From: Porphyromonadaceae bacterium
Lineage (GTDB): Bacteria > Bacteroidota > Bacteroidia > Bacteroidales > Paludibacteraceae
Length of the DNA: 13,924 nt
NCBI GenBank assembly: GCA_905372605.1
Contig: CAJPPQ010000018.1
Span: 1 to 13,924, forward strand
Direction of reading: 5' to 3'
A program made the translations under genes and the position numbers. The first letter of the stretch is position 1, and each line of letters begins with the position of its first letter. The notes under the pieces are model-generated. The model worked only from the letters and a program-made list of their open reading frames with translations. It was not told the origin of the DNA and did no database searches. Below, piece after piece: positions 1 through 7,122 of this stretch.

Positions 1-2
1 AA

Positions 3-161
3 GTACTCGACAACAAGGGCAATACCGCAGTCAGCGACGCCGACGAAGACCCTGTCCTGCCCCGCAAGGCTCAGACCAACGGCACGATGGTTCATATAAC
101 GGCTATCTTCGGTTTCGCCCTGGCAGGACTCGTGGTACAGGATATCGTCCGAGAGAGGTGA
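3..161 (+). CDS. C-terminal fragment, probable tRNA threonylcarbamoyladenosine dehydratase (TcdA-like)
   Basis: Only the last 52 codons are inside the window; the reading frame enters from the left edge and stops at TGA 159-161. The tail contains TMVHITAIFGFALAGLVVQD and ends in a basic RER. From memory, the E. coli TcdA (CsdL) C-terminus carries a similar ATMVTATFGFVAVSHAL stretch, which is why I propose the E1-like ThiF/MoeB family enzyme that dehydrates t6A37 to cyclic t6A37 in tRNA. The catalytic ATP-binding part lies outside the window, so the call rests on a short hydrophobic C-terminal helix. Another ThiF/MoeB family member is possible. The next gene rightward makes the t6A precursor, which fits the assignment but is separated by 344 bases. 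The fragment is visibly more GC-rich than the DNA that follows. Confidence 0.5.
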   Translation, partial: VLDNKGNTAVSDADEDPVLPRKAQTNGTMVHITAIFGFALAGLVVQDIVRER

Positions 162-505
162 AGCAAGTACCGTATAACACCTACGACTGCCGTTTTGTAT
201 CTACGGCAAGGCAAATAACTATTTTATTTAGGTTTTGGGGTTGGGAGGATAGATGTTTGTTTTTGGTTCAAGATAACTTTAAGGGGTAATTTCTGAAATT
301 TATGATTAAAGTTTGGTATGAATTCTGACTGCTGCAATTATGCAGAAAACTTTCCACAAAGAGCATCTCTCTGGTAAAGTCGTATTGGTTTCCCCAAAAG
401 ATTTATGTCGCTTTAGCCTCATTATTGTCTATAGTCACACTTAATTTCATAATTAAATATTACCTTTGGAACCTCATTATTGCACCTCGTTTTTACAACA
501 GAAAA
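162..505. other. AT-rich intergenic region without a convincing gene
   Basis: This is 344 bases between the TcdA-like tail and the TsaC-type gene. It holds a modest inverted repeat, TGCCGT (188-193) and ACGGCA (203-208) with a 9-base loop. No T-run follows directly, so it is at best a weak terminator for the upstream gene. It also holds a -7-like promoter motif at 461-468, listed separately. The rest is low-complexity AT-rich sequence with T- and G-rich stretches around 230-270. I see no tRNA, small RNA or coding signal here. Confidence 0.6.
461..468 (+). promoter_or_regulatory. Candidate Bacteroidetes -7 promoter element for the TsaC-type gene
   Basis: TACCTTTG matches the Bacteroidetes primary sigma factor consensus TAnnTTTG. 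It lies 37 bases before the ATG at 506, so transcription would begin near 470-475 with a short leader. I see no good TTTG -33 box 19-21 bases upstream. If the element is real, any start upstream of it (for example TTG 425) would not be on the transcript. Confidence 0.4.
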
Positions 506-1072
506 ATGAATGTAGACCAACTAAAAGAGGCTATCGATACCCTGCGGGCAGGCGGCGTAATACTCTATCCGACCGATACTATCTGGGGAATAGGGTGCGA
601 TGCTACCAATAGCGAAGCAGTAAGGCGGATATTCGATATAAAGAGGCGTCCGCAAGATAAGTCGATAATAATATTACTCGACGACGCATCAAAGATATCT
701 CGTTACGTCGAAGATATCCCCGATATTGCTTGGGACTTAATAGAGTGCGCATCCCGACCGCTAACCGTGATATTCGAAAAAGCTAAAAATCTCCCTACAA
801 ACGTCGTAAATTCAGATGGTAGTATTGCTATTCGCATTACAGGCGAGGAGATATCCGCTGCTTTGTGTCGTCTTATGGGGCGACCGATAGTATCTACTTC
901 GGCAAATATTAGCGGAGAGCCGTCGGCAAAGAGTTTCTACGATATATCCGACGAGATAAAATCGGCTGTAGATTATATTGTACCTCTACGACAGTCGGAC
1001 TCGACGGAGACTACTCCTTCACAGATAATAAAACTCTACAACGACGGGAGATTCAATATCATACGACAATAA
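506..1072 (+). CDS. tsaC: L-threonylcarbamoyladenylate synthase (TsaC/Sua5/YrdC family)
   Basis: This 188-residue single-domain YrdC-fold enzyme would make threonylcarbamoyl-AMP from threonine, bicarbonate and ATP. That is the first step of the universal t6A37 modification of ANN-decoding tRNAs, completed by the TsaB/TsaD complex in the cytoplasm. Family signatures are visible: YPTDTIWGIGCDA (residues 21-33), the KxRPxxK nucleotide and substrate motif in IKRRPQDKS (45-53), SIAIR (106-110), STSANISGEPS (130-140) and a C-terminal PSQII (171-175) in place of the common PSTI. The length fits the short TsaC form without the extra Sua5 domain. I chose ATG 506 because homology begins there and an A-rich stretch precedes it. 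A TTG at 425 is in frame, but the extension is not family-like and lies upstream of the candidate promoter. A YciO-type paralogue is the main alternative. Confidence 0.92.
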   Translation: MNVDQLKEAIDTLRAGGVILYPTDTIWGIGCDATNSEAVRRIFDIKRRPQDKSIIILLDDASKISRYVEDIPDIAWDLIECASRPLTVIFEKAKNLPTNVVNSDGSIAIRITGEEISAALCRLMGRPIVSTSANISGEPSAKSFYDISDEIKSAVDYIVPLRQSDSTETTPSQIIKLYNDGRFNIIRQ

Positions 1073-1447
1073 AAGTATTGAAATAGTATTTCCTGCGTAT
1101 TCTTTGGGTCATAGGGAGATAGTAGCGTTAAGCAATATATCGAATTGTAATCATAATTTTTTTAATAAAAATGACAACTTTCGGATAAAACTCTTGAGAA
1201 AGTAAATGTTGTATTGCCTCTATGGGTAATAAAGTAATAAACAGAGTATTATTCCTATCTTCTCTGCGTTTTGATTCTGTTTCGGTTGTCTACTGCAATA
1301 GTCGATTTAAGCTACTATTCTATCGTATATTTACGGAAAAAGCAAGTAATGTTTATTACCCTAAAAAAATAATAAATGCACTTTTTTACTGCTATGATAT
1401 TATTATCTTTGTCTGCGTTATTATAACATTTATAATATTACTGAGCA
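1073..1447. other. AT-rich intergenic region carrying the nitroreductase promoter
   Basis: This is 375 bases of strongly AT-rich DNA. It holds the TATCTTTG promoter element at 1404-1411 (listed separately). It also has a 10-base inverted repeat, GGGTAATAAA at 1224-1233 and TTTATTACCC at 1352-1361, whose arms are too far apart to call with confidence. An 80-codon ATG frame (1222-1464) runs across it but I do not consider it a gene. No terminator with a GC-rich stem follows the TsaC-type gene, so read-through into this region is possible. Confidence 0.55.
1404..1411 (+). promoter_or_regulatory. Candidate -7 promoter element for the nitroreductase
   Basis: TATCTTTG fits TAnnTTTG. A T-run at 1382-1387 sits 16 bases upstream and could act as an imperfect -33 box. 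Transcription would begin around 1414-1420, leaving a leader of roughly 30 bases before the ATG at 1448. The large downstream gene lacks its own obvious promoter and may share this one. Confidence 0.45.
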
Positions 1448-1996
1448 ATGGATACGGTAAATAATATTCTTAAAAGAAGAAGTATACGACGTTACAAAAG
1501 CGAGCAGATACCTGCCGATACGCTGAAAGAGATAATAAACTGCGGTATAAATGCGCCAAGTGCCCTCAATATGCAGCCTTGGCAAATACGAGTGATACGC
1601 TCCAAAGATATGTTGCAACGGCTCAATGGCTCGTTCGTAGATTGGGCTCGCGGCAAAGAGCTACCCGGAAGTGCTTCGCGTGCATGCGAAGAGGGTTTCT
1701 CCGTGTTTCACAACGCACCTACGTTGCTTATAGTAGCCGCCGATACATCGAACCATTATGCAGAGGGCGATTGCGGTATGTTTACGCAAAACATACTACT
1801 CGCAGCCAATAGCTTAGGTGTAGGCACTTGCGTGATAGGCAGTATGGCTGCTTCGATAAACGAATCGCCTGATATTCGTAGAGATATACTCCACCTTACA
1901 GACAAATACAAGGTACTTTTCGGTATAGCTATGGGCTATGCCGACGAATGCCCCGACGCCAAGCAGAGAGAGGGCAGCAAAGTGGAGTGGATATAA
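1448..1996 (+). CDS. Nitroreductase family protein (FMN-dependent oxidoreductase)
   Basis: This 182-residue protein matches the compact nitroreductase fold, whose members are homodimeric flavoproteins that use NAD(P)H to reduce nitro compounds, quinones or related acceptors. The N-terminal KRRSIRRYKSE (residues 9-19) is the usual FMN-phosphate-binding segment. APSALNMQPWQ (36-46) is the second flavin-contact loop, and the C-terminal LFGIAMGYADECPDAKQRE (157-175) is the characteristic end of the fold. HNAPTLLIVAAD (88-99) is a core strand. The length is normal for the short subfamily. ATG 1448 is chosen because family similarity starts immediately after it and the promoter element at 1404 lies just upstream. 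The stop is only 41 bases before the giant surface-protein gene, so co-transcription is plausible although the functions look unrelated. The physiological substrate cannot be told from sequence. Confidence 0.93.
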   Translation: MDTVNNILKRRSIRRYKSEQIPADTLKEIINCGINAPSALNMQPWQIRVIRSKDMLQRLNGSFVDWARGKELPGSASRACEEGFSVFHNAPTLLIVAADTSNHYAEGDCGMFTQNILLAANSLGVGTCVIGSMAASINESPDIRRDILHLTDKYKVLFGIAMGYADECPDAKQREGSKVEWI

Positions 1997-2037
1997 ACCA
2001 AACGATTTTTATTAACATAATCAATACATTTCGACCA

Positions 2038-5000
2038 ATGAAAAAATTAAGTCTTTTACTTGTCTTGCTATTGTTTGCCGTACTTGGAGTACGGTCGCAG
2101 ACAAATGTGGTATTACCATATACGCAAGACTTTTCGTCGCTTTCGTCGGGGAATACTACCGCTGCAAACGGTAGCCCGACAGCAGTAACAACAATGCCTC
2201 CCGGTATAGACTCCGTCTACTTTGCCTACGAAGCCGGAGGAGCGATTCGTATCGGCGATACGGCAGATATAGAAGGAGGGTTTCTTACGCGTCCGATAAA
2301 TACGGGCAGAGCCGCATTAATCAAGGTAACTCTAAAGTATGTAGTGCTTCCACACGCAGTGGCAGATAGTAACCGCACGGCATATTTGGAGGTGTCTTAT
2401 GGAGAATATAATCAATTCTTCGAATTGAGTAAGCTAAAACACTCTTGGCCTGTAACGGCAGCAGACTTTCAGACTCTTACTTTTGATTTGCCTACCGCTG
2501 GTACGCCATCACCCTTGAAGATAATGACAGCATCGTCTTCGAGTTTCTCTGTACAAACCAGTGTATTTATCGACGACTTATCGATAGAATATGCGTGTAA
2601 GGTGCCCGATTCGCTCAAGATCACCGATATTACGTCCAACTCGGCAAAGTTGTCGTTCCACGAATACGACGACAGCGTAACCTCTTGGCAGTATGTAATA
2701 GATACCATAACCAAACTGCATACTCCCGACCCATCGACACTTACTCCGGTAACAATATCGTCGAAGAGTAATATAATTCTGAGCGGATTACAAGAAAACA
2801 TGGGATATCAGGTATTTGTTAGAAGTATGTGTCCGACCGGTGCTCCCACCGATTGGAGCAAACCGATAAAGTTTAAGACCGAATGTAGTCCGGTATCTAC
2901 CATCATAGAAGACTTCAACTCTTACCAAACAGCACTCGAAGAAGGAAGTGGTTTCGATCGCATAATCCCCGATTGCTGGAAAATTATAGATAACGTTCGC
3001 AATAACATATATCCAAAGCTATATAAACCATCAACTTCTTACTACGGATACAACTCTGTGGCAATGGTATTTAGTGGGAAATCGCCACTGTACGCTATCT
3101 TACCGAAGATAGATACCCCTCTGAATGGTATAATATTGAAATTCAAATTGGACAAGACCGACCAAAGAGGTGGTATATTCCAAATAGGCTATATGTCTGA
3201 CCCCAAAGATGCATCTACATTCACTGCGGTAGCAAATCTGAACAATACCGAATACCGCAAGATGGTAGAAAAGCATGTAGTATTTACTAATGTAGACGAC
3301 AATAGCGGTGCCAATAGGTATATAGCTTTCCGTTACGGCGATGTAGGAGGAGTGGTACAGCCAAGCCGTTACGACTATGTTGTTGACGATATAGAGGTAT
3401 CGCCTGCTCCGTCGTGCCTGCCCGTATCGAATCTTGCTATTTCGAACGTAACATCGAACTCGGCATCCGTAACCTTCGAGTCGTCGGCATCGTCTTGGGA
3501 ATATATCCTATCGACCAATAAAGATATAAACCCCGATACTGTATCTGCTTCGAATCGTATAGCAATAACTACCAAAAACATAGCACTATCGAACCTCAAT
3601 ATGAATACCCAATACAATATCTGGGTAAGAGCTACATGCGATAGCAACGACAATAGTTTCTGGTCATCTGTAGCATTTAGGACAGAGTGCTCTGCTGCTA
3701 AAAAGGGTTGGTCCGACGATTTTTCGTCGGCAGACGAAAATACTCATATACCATACTGCTGGACAAGAGTGTTGGAAAAAGACAACTCTACCTCGATTTA
3801 TCCCGAAGTAGGCTCTAAGTCTGCCTACGGCAAAGGCAAAGGCTTGCAATTTTATGCTAGGGGAAAATCGGTACTTATGATGGCTACTCCTATCTTCGAC
3901 GAAGACCTTAGCAGAATGCAGGTAAGTTTCTGGCTCAAAAACGATGAAGGCAGCAACCCTGCGACATTCGAAGTAGGAGTACTCAAGGACCTCTCTGACA
4001 CAAGCACTTTCGTCGCTATCGAACGTATCGAAAGAGACAACGAACTTTGGGAATACTACGACATTCCTCTTACGACTGCTCCGTCGACACACAAGTATAT
4101 TGCTTTGCGTATGACGAACAATAATAGAAAGTCGGCAAACTACTTCTTTGACGAAATAAAAGTAGACACCATTCCGTCGTGCCGTCGTGTGAAAAATGCA
4201 AAAGCATTCTTTGTCGGCAAAGACACTGTAAAGATAACCTTCGACTCACCGGCTGCGGCTTGGCAATACGCTCTGACCGATAATATCAATATAAATTCGG
4301 CCGAAGGGCTCACAGCCGTAGACATCGCAAACGATACTATTGTCATCGGCAATCTGCAGCCGGGCAAGCCCTATAAAGTATGGCTCAGAAGCCGCTGCGA
4401 TAGTAATACATATAGTCTGTGGTCGATGCAACCGATAACATTCATCACTGCCTGCGGTGAGGTATCGAAAGGTTGGAAAGAGTCGTTCGATATATCGGAC
4501 GAAAATGGTGCCCCATATTGCTGGACTAAAATAAAATCATACCTTTCTTATCCAAAAGTATCTAATGGCGAAGGATATCTAAATAAGGGAAGCCTTATGT
4601 TCACGATAGGAGATAAAGACAATCAGGGTGCTACGAATCTTGTAGCTTCGCCCAAATTCTTCGACGCCGATACGCTTAGCAATATGGTAGTTTCGTTCTG
4701 GCTTCGATTCACAAACGTATCTAACTTATCGAAGTTTGAAGTCGGTGTAATGTCTGATATAACCGACGAAAATTCGTTTATGTCGCTCAAAGACGTTACT
4801 CCTACTACGACCAATTGGACTATGTTCGAAGAGGCGCTTGCGAACGTTCCCAGCAATTATCATTATATCGCATTCCGTATGACTAAGACATCTCAGACGG
4901 GAAGCCCCGAATATTATCTCGACGATATCGAAGTAAATAAGAATGTATCTTGCGCCCGTCCGAAAGATGTAACCGCCCACAATATCGGTACCAATACCGC

Positions 5001-6891
5001 CGATATTTCGTGGCTCATCGGCGGCTCAGAGGTACGATGGAGCTTGGAATACAAGAAAGCCTCCTCGAGTCGTTGGACAAGGATAGACAACGTAACTACT
5101 TCTTCGTACACCATATCGGGATTAGAGTCAGATACTTGGTACAATGCGAGAGTCAGAGCCGTATGCTCGCCTCTCGATAGCAGCTTGTGGACATATTATA
5201 CCACATTCAAAACGCTTTGTAACATAGAGTCGCTACCATTTGTAGAGGATTTCTCCTCGTCGTCGTCGTACGTATTTCCGCCTAGCGAATGCTGGGGTGT
5301 GTATAGTGCAAAAGCATCAGACATATTCGCAGGAGGTACTATGAGCCAGACAAGCAAACAATGGACATTCTCAGCCAACAACCGAGGTATTGATTCGAAG
5401 AAAGCTATCGTAAATATACACGGTACGGCAGTGCATAGTTGGCTTGTAACGCCTGTTTTTGCAATAGATACCAATAGCAATTTGGAGTTTGACGTAGCAT
5501 ATACCAAAAACAACTCTGCCGAAGTAGCCGATACGTCGGGCGTAGACGATAAGTTTATGGTAGTAATATCGGACGATGCGGGAGCTACTTGGAAGAGCGA
5601 AAATGCTATCGTATGGAGCAACGATGGACAGCCTACGGGTGCATTTTCACTAAACGGAATTCCAAATATTCCTACGCCGATAAGCATACCTCTGTCGCAA
5701 TATATAGGCAAAAATATCAAGATAGGCTTTTATGTAGAATCTACTCGGAAAAATGCCGACAACGACCTGCATCTCGACAATATTAAGGTACTGAAAATGT
5801 CTATTGTACCGCCTACGGTAGAGACTCTTGACGCAACGGATATTACCGACCATTCGGCAACTCTCAATAAAAACGTAATACAAGGTACATACCCCATCGA
5901 CGACCAAGACCAAGGCTTCGTATACCAAAAGGTCGAAGTCACAGGTGCCCTTATGACTCGTATACAAAATGCCCATATCACGGGACTCACTTCGGGAACG
6001 AAATATAAGTTCTGGGCTTATGCTATTGTGGAAGGAGTAGAATATGTCGGTGAGGTCAAGACCTTCACTACTCTCGGAGTAGCTCCGCCGAAGCCTACCG
6101 TTACTACAGGCGAGGCTACCAACGTCGGATATACTACGGCAACTCTCAATAGCACTATCGTAGCCGACCCGTCGGAACCCACTACTCAGAGAGGTTGGAA
6201 GTACCGTAAATCGTCGGATACGACTTGGCTCATCTCTTTTGTCCCCAATCTTACCGATCTCACTCACGACACCGAGTATAGCTTCCGTGCCTTTGCGTCT
6301 ACCGCCAACTATCCGATAGTCGAAGGTAGCACGCTTACATTCAAGACAAAGCGTCACAGTGCTCCTACCGTAAAAACGAAAGAAGCTGTAATTATCAATT
6401 GTAACGAGGCTAAACTCGGTATGACTATCGCTATGGGCTCAGAAACCGATATTATCGAGAAAGGTTGGTGGTACAGAAAGGTTGGCGAAGTCGATTGGAT
6501 AAATACGAAGGTCGATCACGTCAAAGGACTTTTCCAGAATACTAATTATGAGTTCTATGCTTATGTAGTAACTCAAAATTATCCTCACAACTATGGCGAT
6601 ACGCTAAGATTCACTACTCCTGTATGCACCAACATCGATGGAGTCGAATATCGACTGAACATATATCCAAATCCGGCTAAGGAGAAGGTATCGGTATATG
6701 TCGATAATCTCCAAAACGGAGCCGAAGTCCGTATCGTCGATATGCTCGGTAAGACTGTAGTTAGTTATATTATCGGCAGAGGCGACAACAAAGTAGATAT
6801 CGACATATCTGCATTTGCAGAAGGTGTCTACCTCGTTCGTATCGTTTCCGATAATAATATCGCTACCGAAAGGTTGATAATAAACAGATAA
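2038..6891 (+). CDS. Giant T9SS-secreted surface protein: jelly-roll (choice-of-anchor J-like) and FN3 repeats
   Basis: This is a 1617-residue protein. Residues 1-20 are a Sec signal peptide (MKKLSLLLVLLLFAVLGVRS, cleavage probably before Q21). Residues about 21-186 form a cysteine-free beta-sandwich ending IDDLSIEY. FN3-like domains follow at about 187-283, 460-551, 715-806 and 972-1061, alternating with beta-sandwiches of the cleaved-adhesin / choice-of-anchor J type at 284-459, 552-714, 807-971 and 1062-1255. These share F(E/Q)(V/I)G at residues 381, 644 and 900 and end with (L/F)D(D/N)I-V. Three shorter FN3-like domains (about 1257-1345, 1346-1438, 1439-1535) form a stalk before the T9SS type A sorting domain (1540-1617, with IYPNPA at 1542-1547 and GVYLVR near the end). 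It should cross the outer membrane by T9SS, with the C-terminal domain removed and the protein anchored or released. Similar domains occur in gingipain/HagA haemagglutinin regions, so adhesion is an inference; no protease motif was seen. ATG 2038 is chosen for its signal peptide over the frame-open ATG at 1948 inside the nitroreductase. Confidence 0.93.
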   Translation: MKKLSLLLVLLLFAVLGVRSQTNVVLPYTQDFSSLSSGNTTAANGSPTAVTTMPPGIDSVYFAYEAGGAIRIGDTADIEGGFLTRPINTGRAALIKVTLKYVVLPHAVADSNRTAYLEVSYGEYNQFFELSKLKHSWPVTAADFQTLTFDLPTAGTPSPLKIMTASSSSFSVQTSVFIDDLSIEYACKVPDSLKITDITSNSAKLSFHEYDDSVTSWQYVIDTITKLHTPDPSTLTPVTISSKSNIILSGLQENMGYQVFVRSMCPTGAPTDWSKPIKFKTECSPVSTIIEDFNSYQTALEEGSGFDRIIPDCWKIIDNVRNNIYPKLYKPSTSYYGYNSVAMVFSGKSPLYAILPKIDTPLNGIILKFKLDKTDQRGGIFQIGYMSDPKDASTFTAVANLNNTEYRKMVEKHVVFTNVDDNSGANRYIAFRYGDVGGVVQPSRYDYVVDDIEVSPAPSCLPVSNLAISNVTSNSASVTFESSASSWEYILSTNKDINPDTVSASNRIAITTKNIALSNLNMNTQYNIWVRATCDSNDNSFWSSVAFRTECSAAKKGWSDDFSSADENTHIPYCWTRVLEKDNSTSIYPEVGSKSAYGKGKGLQFYARGKSVLMMATPIFDEDLSRMQVSFWLKNDEGSNPATFEVGVLKDLSDTSTFVAIERIERDNELWEYYDIPLTTAPSTHKYIALRMTNNNRKSANYFFDEIKVDTIPSCRRVKNAKAFFVGKDTVKITFDSPAAAWQYALTDNININSAEGLTAVDIANDTIVIGNLQPGKPYKVWLRSRCDSNTYSLWSMQPITFITACGEVSKGWKESFDISDENGAPYCWTKIKSYLSYPKVSNGEGYLNKGSLMFTIGDKDNQGATNLVASPKFFDADTLSNMVVSFWLRFTNVSNLSKFEVGVMSDITDENSFMSLKDVTPTTTNWTMFEEALANVPSNYHYIAFRMTKTSQTGSPEYYLDDIEVNKNVSCARPKDVTAHNIGTNTADISWLIGGSEVRWSLEYKKASSSRWTRIDNVTTSSYTISGLESDTWYNARVRAVCSPLDSSLWTYYTTFKTLCNIESLPFVEDFSSSSSYVFPPSECWGVYSAKASDIFAGGTMSQTSKQWTFSANNRGIDSKKAIVNIHGTAVHSWLVTPVFAIDTNSNLEFDVAYTKNNSAEVADTSGVDDKFMVVISDDAGATWKSENAIVWSNDGQPTGAFSLNGIPNIPTPISIPLSQYIGKNIKIGFYVESTRKNADNDLHLDNIKVLKMSIVPPTVETLDATDITDHSATLNKNVIQGTYPIDDQDQGFVYQKVEVTGALMTRIQNAHITGLTSGTKYKFWAYAIVEGVEYVGEVKTFTTLGVAPPKPTVTTGEATNVGYTTATLNSTIVADPSEPTTQRGWKYRKSSDTTWLISFVPNLTDLTHDTEYSFRAFASTANYPIVEGSTLTFKTKRHSAPTVKTKEAVIINCNEAKLGMTIAMGSETDIIEKGWWYRKVGEVDWINTKVDHVKGLFQNTNYEFYAYVVTQNYPHNYGDTLRFTTPVCTNIDGVEYRLNIYPNPAKEKVSVYVDNLQNGAEVRIVDMLGKTVVSYIIGRGDNKVDIDISAFAEGVYLVRIVSDNNIATERLIINR
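6658..6888 (+). other. T9SS type A C-terminal sorting domain (coding sub-region)
   Basis: The last 77 codons of the surface protein encode the Por secretion tail. It begins NIYPNPA, has the central strand VRIVDMLGKTVV, then DISAFAEGVYLVRI, and finishes ERLIINR. These are the hallmark blocks of the T9SS C-terminal domain, which is recognised by the translocon and normally cleaved by the PorU sortase. Its presence implies that the host encodes the Por/Gld secretion apparatus elsewhere in the genome; none of it is in this window. Confidence 0.93.
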
Positions 6892-6913
6892 GATAAGTAT
6901 CTTTTTTATAGAG

Positions 6914-6950
6914 AAAGAGGTTATCCGTATCAGGGTAACCTCTTTTCTTT
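6914..6950 (+). terminator. Rho-independent terminator after the surface-protein gene
   Basis: AAAGAGGTTATCC (6914-6926) pairs with GGGTAACCTCTTT (6933-6945) over 13 bp with one T-G wobble and a 6-base loop (GTATCA). TCTTT follows. It lies 22 bases after the stop codon at 6891 and isolates the surface-protein gene from purA. Confidence 0.88.
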
Positions 6951-7045
6951 ATCCCCCCCGAAACAATATCAGGGCTATTATAAAAATATCGTTTCCATAG
7001 GATATGGATATATTATCGACACATTGATATATTTTCGCAAATAAA

Positions 7046-7077
7046 TTTGGTTTGTTTATGGAGTTTTACTAATTTTG
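7046..7077 (+). promoter_or_regulatory. purA promoter with -33 and -7 boxes
   Basis: TTTG at 7046-7049 and TAATTTTG at 7070-7077 match the Bacteroidetes -33 (TTTG) and -7 (TAnnTTTG) consensus with a 20-base spacer, the preferred distance. A second -7-like motif, TAAATTTG (7042-7049), overlaps the -33 box and could be an alternative promoter. Initiation near 7080-7086 leaves a leader of about 40 bases before ATG 7123. This excludes the in-frame TTG at 7075 as the start. Confidence 0.6.
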
Positions 7078-7122
7078 AAAGCAATTATCAAGCGACGTTT
7101 AACAAGGAATAGGCAGTTACAA

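Noticed and set aside
188..208. A 6-bp inverted repeat after the TcdA-like tail as a terminator.
   Set aside because: The loop is large and no T-run follows directly; chance is a sufficient explanation.
425..505. An in-frame TTG extension of the TsaC-type gene.
   Set aside because: The added 27 residues are not family-like and the candidate promoter at 461-468 lies inside them.
1224..1361. A 10-base inverted repeat (GGGTAATAAA / TTTATTACCC) with arms about 120 bases apart.
   Set aside because: The arms are AT-rich and far apart, there are no mobile-element genes between them, and no target duplication was seen.
1222..1464. An 80-codon ATG frame in the gap before the nitroreductase.
   Set aside because: Its hydrophobic content follows from AT-rich DNA. 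It contains the nitroreductase promoter element, overlaps the nitroreductase start by 17 bases, and shows no recognisable motif.
1948..2037. An upstream ATG that would lengthen the T9SS protein by 30 residues.
   Set aside because: It lies inside the nitroreductase gene and would bury the signal peptide that starts at ATG 2038.
5650..6357. A 235-codon open frame antisense to the T9SS protein gene.
   Set aside because: The plus-strand frame has clear FN3 domains. The antisense translation is rich in Arg, Ser and Tyr with no domain pattern, as expected from reading this codon usage backwards.
7075..7122. An in-frame TTG extension of purA.
   Set aside because: The TTG is within the -7 box of the promoter, and PurA similarity begins at ATG 7123.
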